A DNA stretch of 36,222 bases from assembly GCA_021129775.1 (NCBI GenBank), contig JAJOKP010000135.1, positions 1 through 36,222 on the forward strand, read 5' to 3'. This document shows, in pieces, positions 16,143 to 24,811 of the stretch. The first letter of the stretch is position 1. Each line of letters opens with the position of its first letter. Source of the stretch: Clostridiales bacterium. Lineage in GTDB: Bacteria > Bacillota > Clostridia > Peptostreptococcales > NVVX01. Below the pieces are notes generated by a model. The model did not search any database. It saw only the letters and a list, made by a program, of their open reading frames with translations, and had not been told where the DNA came from. The position numbers were made by a program, and so were the translations under genes.

Positions 16143-16156
16143 CGTACAAATGTTCT
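16143..16156. promoter_or_regulatory. Second, weaker LexA-like box
   Basis: AGAACATTTGTACG on the minus strand matches 10 of 14 positions of the Gram-positive SOS box and lies 29 bp from the stronger box, just downstream of the -10, over the likely transcription start region. Confidence 0.45.
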
Positions 16157-16163
16157 TAAATAT

Positions 16164-16192
16164 ATTGTACACGAACATTCGTTCTTTGTAAA
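16164..16192 (-). promoter_or_regulatory. Sigma-A promoter with a LexA box in the spacer
   Basis: TTTACA, exactly 17 bp and TACAAT on the minus strand. The spacer is almost filled by the LexA-like box at 16172-16185. The predicted transcript starts near 16157 and runs into the microprotein and the YvlD-like gene. Confidence 0.8.
16172..16185. promoter_or_regulatory. LexA-type SOS box
   Basis: AGAACGAATGTTCG on the minus strand (CGAACATTCGTTCT on plus) fits the Gram-positive SOS operator CGAACRNRYGTTYC at 12 of 14 positions. Its location between -35 and -10 is where a repressor would block RNA polymerase. Confidence 0.7.
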
Positions 16193-16201
16193 GGGGTATT
16201 T

Positions 16202-17272
16202 TCAAAAAAATTGTTGATCACTATCTATCTTATTAATAGCCCATTTAGCATATTCTCTTATTTCTGCTCTGGCATCACTTAAAAACGGAAATATGTAAGG
16301 CAAAGCATCTTTATTTTTCTGATTTCCTAGTGCAATAATTGCATTTCGCTGCAGTATCTTTTTCCCCCTCCATCCTGCAGAATTCTTACTAAACTTTATT
16401 TTGAACTCTCTATTTGAGATGTTCAATAATTCTATTAAATCAATTTGATTCCTACTAGATTTAAACTCCTCAAGTGCCGTTATTTTAACATCAAAATTTT
16501 GCGGACACATGTTTTGACACTTATCACAACCATACAAACGTGTTCCTAAAAGTTCTCTTGTAGCTACATCTATATTCTCTTTGCTCTGCAGTATATACGA
16601 AATGCATTTCTTCGGGTTAATCAAATAAGGTTTTTCTAATGCCCCAGTCGGACATTCTCTAATACACAAATTACAACTACTACAAAATCTGGTTTCTTTC
16701 GGTTTATCAGGTTTAAGCTCTAAATTCGTTAATATGTAACCAATCACAAACCAAGAACCAAACGTTTCATTTATCAAACAATTATTATACCCAAAAACGC
16801 CCAACCCAGCTCTCCACGCTAAGTGACGATCCACTAATGGACCTGTATCTACAAAAGATAAATGTTCATAATTTGGATACTTGTTTGCAATAAAATTTGA
16901 CAAGGAATCCAATTGCTTTTTAAGAACTATATGATAATCCTCTCCCCAAGCTATCCTTGCCAAATCACCTTTAAATTTTGACTGTTTAATTAAATTTTTA
17001 TTAATCATATTATTATTAAAATATGATTGTCCAATTACAATTATAGACTTAGCTGTTTTTAGTGTCATTCTTGGGTTTGTTCTTAGTTCTAAGTTCTCTT
17101 CTTCGAATCCTGACAATAAATTCTTTTGCTTTCTTTCTTTAAGAATGTTTCTTAATTCATCAAAACTGTCGGCTGTAGTAAAACCAATTAAGTCTACATT
17201 TACTGAATGAGCATATCTTATAATTTCATTTTTCAAATCCTGCATAGTACCTTTACTGCTCACAATAGCCAT
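16202..17272 (-). CDS. queG: Epoxyqueuosine reductase
   Basis: Last step of queuosine synthesis: cobalamin-dependent reduction of epoxyqueuosine to queuosine in tRNA. The protein has 356 residues. The N-terminal catalytic part has YARIAWGEDYH-like sequence (here LARIAWGEDYHIVLKKQ, about 104-120) and SFVDTGPLVDRHLAWRAGLG (about 139-158, catalytic Asp). Two [4Fe-4S] motifs follow, CSSCNLCIRECP (about 198-209) and CDKCQNMCP (about 249-257), and a C-terminal HEAT-like region with LQRNAIIALGNQKNKDALPY. I keep the first ATG (17272), which has AGGGA upstream; ATG codon 10 is an alternative. It lies 18 bp after a regulator gene and is probably co-transcribed with it. Length and motifs are normal. Confidence 0.93.
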   Translation of the reverse strand: MAIVSSKGTMQDLKNEIIRYAHSVNVDLIGFTTADSFDELRNILKERKQKNLLSGFEEENLELRTNPRMTLKTAKSIIVIGQSYFNNNMINKNLIKQSKFKGDLARIAWGEDYHIVLKKQLDSLSNFIANKYPNYEHLSFVDTGPLVDRHLAWRAGLGVFGYNNCLINETFGSWFVIGYILTNLELKPDKPKETRFCSSCNLCIRECPTGALEKPYLINPKKCISYILQSKENIDVATRELLGTRLYGCDKCQNMCPQNFDVKITALEEFKSSRNQIDLIELLNISNREFKIKFSKNSAGWRGKKILQRNAIIALGNQKNKDALPYIFPFLSDARAEIREYAKWAINKIDSDQQFF

Positions 17273-17291
17273 CTTAAGTCAGTCCCTATAA

Positions 17292-17882
17292 TTATTCTTC
17301 AACTAGTTTGTTAAGACGATTTATTTTTACTATCGGAATACCTAATGCTACTATATTATATGGATGTACTCCTTCTCGTTCTTCGTCCTTTTTATTTTCT
17401 AGATAATCAGTGATATGTGCATCAACACTCTTCATTAACTCTCTAGCCTCATCATCAGTCAAGTAGGAATCATTATGATGTCTAATGTATTTAGTCTTTG
17501 CTACTTGATTTTCTACAGCCCTATAGAAGTCGGTACTTATCTTTTCAAAAATCGAAACGGAAACTTGATTTAACGAACGTATAACATCTTCATCAGTATT
17601 ATTCAAAAAATTCCTATCAATTACTATTACTCTCGCTGCAGGCAAATAATATTTCTCAATAATACCTGATTTTACTCTCTCTTCTACAAGATTCAGAATA
17701 CCTACGTTTAACAAATTTTTGATATGATAATTTACCTTAGCATGAGGCTCTCCTAATTTTTCTGCTATTTGCTTAGCCGAACGTGGTTCTTCATGCGAAA
17801 AACTTTCTAGCACTTCAACTCTATATGGATGTGATATTGCTCTTAACTGTTCTAATTCCCTCAACACAAATATTTCTTTCAT
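17292..17882 (-). CDS. ArsR/HTH_20-type winged-helix regulator
   Basis: DNA-binding regulator of 196 residues. The N-terminal winged helix (about 10-80) includes LRAISHPYRVEVLESFS, the recognition helix region SAKQIAEKLGEPHAKVNYHI (about 35-54) and the wing LVEERVKSGIIEKYYLPA. The remaining 110 residues are helical and charged, with no cysteine or histidine metal site that I can identify; the closing part has HPYNIVALGIPIVKINRL. It lies 18 bp upstream of queG on the same strand. Larger proteins of this kind often sense small molecules or stress. Its target is unknown; autoregulation of this two-gene unit is a reasonable guess. Confidence 0.82.
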   Translation of the reverse strand: MKEIFVLRELEQLRAISHPYRVEVLESFSHEEPRSAKQIAEKLGEPHAKVNYHIKNLLNVGILNLVEERVKSGIIEKYYLPAARVIVIDRNFLNNTDEDVIRSLNQVSVSIFEKISTDFYRAVENQVAKTKYIRHHNDSYLTDDEARELMKSVDAHITDYLENKKDEEREGVHPYNIVALGIPIVKINRLNKLVEE

Positions 17883-17955
17883 AGTAAATTCTCCTCGCCC
17901 TTTTTCTTAGCACATTTTTAAAAATGTTTAGTAATTAATTATTCTACATCTAGCA

Positions 17956-17985
17956 CAAAAGTTCCTGCATAAACAGGAACTTTTG
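17956..17985. terminator. Perfect hairpin terminator downstream of the CBS gene
   Basis: CAAAAGTTCCTG and CAGGAACTTTTG form a perfect 12-bp stem around CATAAA. It lies 30 bp past the restored stop of the CBS gene on the minus strand and 73 bp upstream of the winged-helix regulator. The T run is within the stem, so it could act in both directions. Confidence 0.75.
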
Positions 17986-18015
17986 ACATAGCAAACGGCA
18001 TATATTTTCTAAATA

Positions 18016-18443
18016 TTAACTCATCGGAGAACTTGGCGTAGATATTTCTCCTAATGCTTTTCCTGCTTCATTTTCATGTGCTTTAGTTACCGACAAGTCG
18101 CCAATTGATAGCATTCCTATTATTTTCTTGTTTTCCACTACGGGAAGTCTTCTTTTTGATTTTCGCCCATAATCCTAGAAGCTTCATGAATTTGAGTATC
18201 AGGTGAAACACAAATTAAATCTCTCGACATAATACTTTGTACACTCTCGGTATCCTTTACTTCATCACTAACACATCGAGTAGTAATATCTCGATCAGTG
18301 ATTATACCTACAGGTTGGTTCTGTAAATCGCAAACTGGTATTGATCCCACATTTAACTCTTTCATTTTCTTTGCCACTTGTTTAATCGGTGTATTAACAT
18401 CTGCAACTGAAATATGCTTTGTCATAATGTCTTTTACTTTCAT
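18016..18443 (-). pseudogene. CBS-domain pair protein, frameshifted
   Basis: Protein with two CBS motifs, expected to bind adenine nucleotides and act as a small energy sensor or cytoplasmic regulator. The first CBS motif is intact (MKVKDIMTKHISVADVNTPI ... NVGSIPVCDLQNQPVGIITD), and the second starts at about residue 68 (SVQSIMSRDLICVSPDTQI). The frame ends at 18138 with MGENQKEDFP-stop. In the neighbouring frame the expected continuation is present: RRLPVVENKKIIGMLSIGDL, then a short tail to a stop at 18016. One extra A in the A5 run at 18153-18157 would restore a 142-residue protein. The ATG follows AGGAGGCG. Either a real mutation or a homopolymer miscall would explain it. Confidence 0.88.
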
Positions 18444-18535
18444 TAAAACGCCTCCTTATACTTCTCCTATATCATTGGCGATTTTGATAATTTTTATCCA
18501 CTAATGCAAATTTAAGACTTTTAGTCATTCCTGTA

Positions 18536-19075
18536 TCAATCAGTATTAAAAAAGCTAATTTTATCAAAAGGGAATAGTCGAACAAAAGCTTTACCTACTA
18601 TGTCTTCTATATCAATTAGACCGACTACATTATCTCGGCTGTCCATGCTATTGGCTCTATTATCACCCATAACAAATACCTTTCCTTCTGGGATAATCAA
18701 TTTTACACCTTCTACATCTTTACCATAAGTTTCGATATCTTTTAGGTAAGTCTCATTAATAGGGGTTCCATTTAAGTAAAATCGTCCCGACGAAATTAAA
18801 ATTTCATCGCTAGGTACAGCAACTATTCTCTTTATTAATAATTTACTTTCTCCCTCTGCAGTTTTTAAGTTTGAGTTAAAGACAATGATGTCTCCTGCTT
18901 TTGGATTGCTTTGCTTATACAATAATCGGTTGACTATCAAAAAATCGTACTCATTCAATGTAGGATACATCGAATGTTGTCTTACTATTGTCGGATTAAT
19001 AAAGGTTGTAATAATTAAAGCAATAATAACCGATATAACTATTGCCTTTACCCACTCGAATATTTCTTTAGCCAT
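18536..19075 (-). CDS. lepB: Signal peptidase I
   Basis: Type I signal peptidase of 179 residues, which removes signal peptides from exported proteins at the outer face of the membrane. One membrane anchor (about 8-30, VKAIVISVIIALIITTFINP) is followed by the Ser motif QHSMYPTL (catalytic Ser at about 35), the Lys motif LLIKRIVAVP (about 80-89), and the box VFVMGDNRANSMDSRD (about 134-149). The ATG at 19075 follows GGGGGATC; an ATG seven codons earlier is less well placed. The length is that of the short Gram-positive form. The promoter at 19117-19145 is visible; the gene is monocistronic as far as I can see. Confidence 0.95.
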   Translation of the reverse strand: MAKEIFEWVKAIVISVIIALIITTFINPTIVRQHSMYPTLNEYDFLIVNRLLYKQSNPKAGDIIVFNSNLKTAEGESKLLIKRIVAVPSDEILISSGRFYLNGTPINETYLKDIETYGKDVEGVKLIIPEGKVFVMGDNRANSMDSRDNVVGLIDIEDIVGKAFVRLFPFDKISFFNTD

Positions 19076-19116
19076 TAAGGATCCCCCAGTCATCAATCTA
19101 TGTTAGTTCATAAATT

Positions 19117-19145
19117 ATTCTACCACTCTGACACAATTTAAGCAA
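19117..19145 (-). promoter_or_regulatory. Sigma-A promoter for lepB
   Basis: TTGCTT, 17 bp and TAGAAT on the minus strand, about 40 bp before the lepB start. Confidence 0.65.
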
Positions 19146-19176
19146 CTTTTTTTACAAGAATCAGTTGTTTAATGGT

Positions 19177-19201
19177 CTGAATGTATTTTTTTTACATTCA
19201 G
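19177..19201. repeat. Perfect palindrome in the lepB/MFS intergenic region
   Basis: CTGAATGTA and TACATTCAG are perfect 9-bp arms around seven T. It lies upstream of the lepB -35 in the 383-bp divergent region 19076-19458, which otherwise holds only the two promoters and a second inverted repeat. It may be a regulator site. Confidence 0.5.
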
Positions 19202-19372
19202 TTACAATCCCTTCTAAAGTGGTGTTTACGAAAATGCTGTAGAATTCGCGAAGTAATGTAAAGATTTTTCATATCATTTTTGTAATAAATTACTTGCCCT
19301 CTCTTTTAACACTAACTTAACATTCACAATTAATAATATGCTATAATGACTATGCGAAGCGTACAAAATTTC

Positions 19373-19416
19373 ATCAAAATCAACCAATTAAACATAACTA
19401 AAGATTTTGATATAAT
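19373..19416 (+). promoter_or_regulatory. Candidate promoter with inverted repeat for the UMF1 transporter
   Basis: TTAAAC (19388-19393), 17 bp and TATAAT (19411-19416), with a weak -35. The arms ATCAAAATC (19373-19381) and GATTTTGAT (19403-19411) flank the -35 and touch the -10, which is where an operator could sit. Confidence 0.45.
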
Positions 19417-19458
19417 TTATGTATCTTTTAAAATATATTCTAACTAAGGTGGGATTTT

Positions 19459-20730
19459 ATGTTAAGAACTACAAAGAAAGAATGGAGTTGGATCTTCTAC
19501 GATTGGGCTAATTCTGCATTTGCAATCGTTATGTTAACCGCTATATTGCCTTTGTTTTTTAAAGACATGGCAACTCATGCAGGCATTGATGGTTCGACTT
19601 CTACAGCATTTTGGGGTTACGCAAACTCTATTGGAACATTTTTCGTCGCAATATTAGCGCCGATTCTTGGAACAATTGCAGACTACCAAGGGTTCAAGAA
19701 ACGTTTTTTTATTTTCTTCTTTGTTTTAGGAGTCTTCTTTACAACTGCTGTTGCATTTATTCCTATGGGACAATGGTACATAGTATTGCTTTTCTATATT
19801 TTTTCGCTTATTGGGTTTTCAGGTGCAAACGTTTTTTATGATGGCTTTTTAACTGATGTAACTGAAAATAAAAGAATGGATAAAATATCAACTATGGGAT
19901 TTGCATATGGTTACATCGGCAGTACAATACCCTTTATTCTAAGTATTGTCATAGTGTTTTTTAGTGATAACCTAGGTATTTCGACTACGTTTGCTTACAG
20001 ATTTGCTTTCTTAATCACAGCTTTGTGGTGGGGATTGTTCACTATCCCAATGCTAAAAAATGTTAATCAAGTTCATTATATCCCCAGAGAAAAAAATTCT
20101 CTTAAAAAGAGTATTGCCCGGCTTACTTTTACTATAAAGAACATCAAAAAACACAAGGCTATTTTCGTTTTTTTATTAGCATACTTTTTTTACAATGATG
20201 GAGTTGGAACAATAATTAGAATGGCTGCCGTCTTTGGTGCTGACGTAGGTGTTGGTTCAATAGACTTGCTCGTAATTTTACTCGCTACACAATTCGCTGC
20301 TTTTCCTTTTGCTTTGCTCTATGGAAAATTAGCAACAATGTATTCGGGCAAAACAATGCTTCTAGTTGCAGTATCAATATATGTTGTAATTTGTGTTTAT
20401 GCATACCAAATTGATTCAACGCTTGATTTTTGGATCCTCGCCATGATGGTCTCTTCGTCTCAAGGAGGTATACAAGCACTTAGTCGCTCATACTTTGGTA
20501 GATTAATACCGAAGAATCGTTCAAGCGAATTTTTCGGAATTTACAATATTTTCGGACGATTTTCCTCTATATTAGGTCCGACTTTAGTTGGAATAATATC
20601 ACAAACCACAGGCAATACCAGATACGGTGTTTTTAGTGTAATTGTATTTTTCCTAATAGGAGGATTCTTGCTTCTTAAAGTACCTAATAACGTTCAGTCA
20701 ATGGATGATGAAGCAGCTCCTGTTAGTTAA
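19459..20730 (+). CDS. UMF1 family MFS transporter (Atg22-like)
   Basis: Major facilitator transporter of 423 residues with about 12 membrane helices. The N-terminal signature FYDWANSAFAIVMLTAILPL (about 12-31) is diagnostic for the UMF1 family. The loop after helix 2 has GTIADYQGFKKR (about 71-82, the MFS motif A position), and VFYDGFLTDVTENKRMDKIS lies in the cytoplasmic part near residue 125. GGIQALSRSYFGRLIPKNRS (about 335-354) is the conserved segment in the second half. The ATG has an AGGTGGG site. The substrate is unknown; homologues in yeast vacuoles export amino acids. It has its own terminator (20769-20799). No truncation. Confidence 0.9.
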   Translation: MLRTTKKEWSWIFYDWANSAFAIVMLTAILPLFFKDMATHAGIDGSTSTAFWGYANSIGTFFVAILAPILGTIADYQGFKKRFFIFFFVLGVFFTTAVAFIPMGQWYIVLLFYIFSLIGFSGANVFYDGFLTDVTENKRMDKISTMGFAYGYIGSTIPFILSIVIVFFSDNLGISTTFAYRFAFLITALWWGLFTIPMLKNVNQVHYIPREKNSLKKSIARLTFTIKNIKKHKAIFVFLLAYFFYNDGVGTIIRMAAVFGADVGVGSIDLLVILLATQFAAFPFALLYGKLATMYSGKTMLLVAVSIYVVICVYAYQIDSTLDFWILAMMVSSSQGGIQALSRSYFGRLIPKNRSSEFFGIYNIFGRFSSILGPTLVGIISQTTGNTRYGVFSVIVFFLIGGFLLLKVPNNVQSMDDEAAPVS

Positions 20731-20768
20731 AGTAGTCAAATGCAATATCTGCTTATAATTAATTAACC

Positions 20769-20799
20769 ACAAAAGAGCACAATATTTGCGCTCTTTTGT
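20769..20799. terminator. Bidirectional terminator between the UMF1 and TSUP genes
   Basis: ACAAAAGAGC and GCTCTTTTGT form a perfect 10-bp stem around 11 nt. On plus the tail TTGTTTGTACATTTTT follows. It lies between two convergent genes, so it can serve both. Confidence 0.85.
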
Positions 20800-20823
20800 T
20801 TGTACATTTTTACAAATTCCAAT

Positions 20824-21561
20824 TTATGCTATTGCAGTAACTATTGAAAGCATTCCCATTAAAATAATCATAACAGTAGTAACATTCTTAAATATTTGAT
20901 CTTTTACTTTGTTACCAAAATGTACTCCTAGTAAAACTCCTACTATCAATGTTGGCATCGCAATACTAGTCATTTTAAACACTTCGCCAGTAATAAGGCT
21001 ATTAAAATAGAATGTGATTATTGTAACAATATTAAGAATCCAGAAAAAAGCTGTCAGAGTTGCTCTAAATACTTGTTTTTCTACGCCTTGGTTTGTTAAA
21101 AAAAGTATAATAGGAGGTCCACTTAAACTAACGCTTCCATTTAATAATCCACTCATAAAACCCACAGGAATATGTGCCAATTTTTCGTTCTTAATACTAA
21201 CCTTATATCCATAATGCATAAAAACAGCAGAAAAGCTTACAATAACTCCAACAACAACTTGCAACACCTCTTTATTCACGTTAATTAACAGTTTCGCCCC
21301 AAGTGGCGTTGCTAGTGCAGCAATAATAATTAGTACATATATATCTTTTAGCTTCATGTGTCTTCTTATCTTATATAGAATTATAGAGTTCATTACAAGG
21401 CTAAATATTACTAACATTGGGACAATTACTTTAATATCTATTATCATACTTAGAATTGGTAATGATAATAGAGAAAAACCAAAACTGGTCATGCCTTGAA
21501 TACACCCTGCAAGAAATATAACAAAAAATACTATTATCATCATTAGAATCTCATTTTGCAA
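20824..21561 (-). CDS. TSUP family membrane transporter (TauE/SafE)
   Basis: Sulfite exporter TauE/SafE-like transporter of 245 residues and about seven to eight membrane helices. The first conserved repeat is GCIQGMTSFGFSLLSLPIL (about 20-38); the second is GFMSGLLNGSVSLSGPPIIL (about 134-153), with the Gly-Pro-Pro that marks the family. I use the TTG start at 21561, which follows a GGGGGG site by 7 nt; longer versions of the frame (to 21648) start without a site and add a non-membrane tail of 29 residues. Members move sulfite, sulfoacetate or other organosulfur anions; the substrate here is unknown. It is convergent with the UMF1 gene. Confidence 0.88.
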   Translation of the reverse strand: MQNEILMMIIVFFVIFLAGCIQGMTSFGFSLLSLPILSMIIDIKVIVPMLVIFSLVMNSIILYKIRRHMKLKDIYVLIIIAALATPLGAKLLINVNKEVLQVVVGVIVSFSAVFMHYGYKVSIKNEKLAHIPVGFMSGLLNGSVSLSGPPIILFLTNQGVEKQVFRATLTAFFWILNIVTIITFYFNSLITGEVFKMTSIAMPTLIVGVLLGVHFGNKVKDQIFKNVTTVMIILMGMLSIVTAIA

Positions 21562-21777
21562 ATTGGAACCCCCCTTTTTTCTTTTATCAACAACACATCC
21601 ATAGTATATATTTATTCTCATCGTTTGTAAAATAATTTCGTTTACCAAAGTATTTTTTCTTCCATATAGTTTTTTTAATATGGGAGTTGTGGCATCATAT
21701 AAAAGAACAATATAGAGAATCTCTAATCTTCATAAAACATAGGACATTCATGAGTTCTAAAAATGGGAGTGATAAAA

Positions 21778-23559
21778 ATGAGTTTAAAATGGAATCTTAA
21801 CAAGCTTTTGGAATCGTTTAATAGCAAAGAATTCAAAGAGGCTTACTCAAAAGCTGAAGAAGGTTCAGCTGTATTGACTGAGTTGGCTAAAAAGAATTTT
21901 AAGGACACAAGTAACGCTAAAGAAAAGATTGAACAAACTTTACGGCTAATGCTAGAATATATGGAGCCTCTTTACAAAATCTTTGCGTATTCTACTTTAA
22001 CATTTTCTGTAAATAGTAAAAATGAAAAAGCTGTTCAAATTTTGGGGCAAATGAGAAAAATTGATTCTAGTTACACTAAGCCTACAATTTTATTTGAAAA
22101 ATGGCTATGTAAAATCGACAATTTAAATGAAGTCATAGCATTATCACCATTCTTAACTGAAAACAAGTTCTATCTTAACGAAATTGTTAATAATGCTCAG
22201 TATTTACTAGATGATAAAATAGAAACGCTAATTTCAAGCATGCAAAATACTGGTTCTAAAGCATGGACAACACTGCAAAATAAAGTTTCTTCATCAATAC
22301 TTGTAGATATAGAAGTTGATGGCGAGCTTAAGAAAATGCCGTTGTCTGCTGTAAGAAATATGGCATATAGTCCTGACAAAGAACTCCGAAAACGCTCGTA
22401 TCATGCCGAGTTAAATTCTTATAAAGTATATGAAGAAGCTTCCGCCTCAGCACTTAATGCCATTAAAGGCGAAGTTCTTACTTTATCAGAACTAAGAGGT
22501 TTCGATTCTCCTTTAGCTGAAACTCTTCACAATTCCAAAATGGACAAAACAACTTTGGATACAATGCTATCTGCAATTGAAGAATTTTTGCCAGTGTTCC
22601 ATAAATATTTTGAGCGTAAGGCTAAGATATTTGGTCATAAAAAAGGATTGCCCTTCTATGATATGTTTGCACCATTGCCTGTTGGAAGTTCAACCTTTAC
22701 CTATGATGAAACAAAGGAGTTTATAACAACTAACTTTAGAAAATTCAGCAACGAGCTTGCTGACTACGCACAAAGAGCATTCGATAAAAACTGGATTGAT
22801 GTCGAACCTAGAGAAGGGAAAAGTGGCGGAGCGTTTTGTTACAACCTGCCTATAATCAAGGAAAGTAGAATTATGATGAACTTTGATGGCAGTTTAAAAA
22901 ATGTTACCACTTTAGCTCACGAACTTGGTCACGGGTATCATGGTTATAACCTTAAAGATGAGAATCTTTTTAATACAAGCTATCCAATGCCTCTTGCTGA
23001 AACTGCCTCTACTTTTTGTGAAACAATCGTGCAAAATGCAGCAATAGAGTCAGCTGATGCTGAAACTGCTTTAAGTCTTTTAGAAGCATCTATACAAGGA
23101 TATGCTCAAATAATAGTAGATATTTACTCAAGATTCTTGTTTGAGTCCGAATTGTTTGAAACTAGAAAAAATCACGAGCTATCAGTCAATGAACTAAAAG
23201 ATTTAATTATTAAGTCACAAAAAACTGCTTATGGCAATGCAGTTGACCATAATTTTCTACATCCTTATATGTGGATGAATAAACCTCATTACTATTCTGC
23301 CGGCAGAAATTTCTACAACTTCCCATACGCATTCGGATTATTATTTGCAAAAGGACTTTATGCAGAGTATTTAACCAGAGGTAAAAGTTTTATTAAGGAA
23401 TATGATGCCCTTCTTAATGCGACAGGTAAAAACAATATAACTGATGTTGCAAAAATAACGTGGGGACTTTTCTTTTGGCGCATTTCTTGTAACTCTTTCT
23501 ATAATACTTCGTCACATCCCTGTGACAGCAGACAGCTATCTTATACTTACCCCTTCTAA
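21778..23559 (+). CDS. M3 family oligoendopeptidase F-like protein
   Basis: Zinc metallopeptidase that cuts short peptides in the cytoplasm. The protein has 593 residues from the ATG at 21778, which has GGGAGTG upstream; the ATG five codons earlier lacks one. Conserved points are LHNSKMDKTTLDTMLSAIEE (about 250-269), GGAFCYNLP (about 350-358), the zinc motif HELGH at 381-385 and PMPLAETASTFCET (about 402-415, third zinc ligand Glu). The end is unusual: after DVAKI the family normally has about 12 residues leading to the FW motif and a helix of about 15 residues. Here only four residues precede FWRIS and the last 18 residues are Ser/Cys/Tyr-rich. The catalytic core is intact, so activity is still likely. 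Confidence 0.9.
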   Translation: MSLKWNLNKLLESFNSKEFKEAYSKAEEGSAVLTELAKKNFKDTSNAKEKIEQTLRLMLEYMEPLYKIFAYSTLTFSVNSKNEKAVQILGQMRKIDSSYTKPTILFEKWLCKIDNLNEVIALSPFLTENKFYLNEIVNNAQYLLDDKIETLISSMQNTGSKAWTTLQNKVSSSILVDIEVDGELKKMPLSAVRNMAYSPDKELRKRSYHAELNSYKVYEEASASALNAIKGEVLTLSELRGFDSPLAETLHNSKMDKTTLDTMLSAIEEFLPVFHKYFERKAKIFGHKKGLPFYDMFAPLPVGSSTFTYDETKEFITTNFRKFSNELADYAQRAFDKNWIDVEPREGKSGGAFCYNLPIIKESRIMMNFDGSLKNVTTLAHELGHGYHGYNLKDENLFNTSYPMPLAETASTFCETIVQNAAIESADAETALSLLEASIQGYAQIIVDIYSRFLFESELFETRKNHELSVNELKDLIIKSQKTAYGNAVDHNFLHPYMWMNKPHYYSAGRNFYNFPYAFGLLFAKGLYAEYLTRGKSFIKEYDALLNATGKNNITDVAKITWGLFFWRISCNSFYNTSSHPCDSRQLSYTYPF

Positions 23560-23575
23560 TTATTCAAAATACTAT

Positions 23576-24685
<1,110 letters not shown>

Positions 24686-24740
24686 TTATTTTCCTGAATT
24701 CATATCTGCAGTTACCTGTTGATAAGGGGAAGTTTCATTT

Positions 24741-24810
24741 GACACTACTCCACCCAGACTTTGCTCTCGTAGAGCAGAGACTCGTTCTTGCAAATGGGCT
24801 CAGTATGACA
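24741..24810. repeat. Possible degenerate intergenic repeat between ltaE and mnmA
   Basis: The minus strand has GTCATACTGAGC at 24798-24809, a string known from widespread bacterial intergenic repeats, and a hairpin GCTCT/AGAGC at 24763-24775. Nothing codes here. I rate this as a weak call. Confidence 0.3.
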
Positions 24811-24811
24811 A

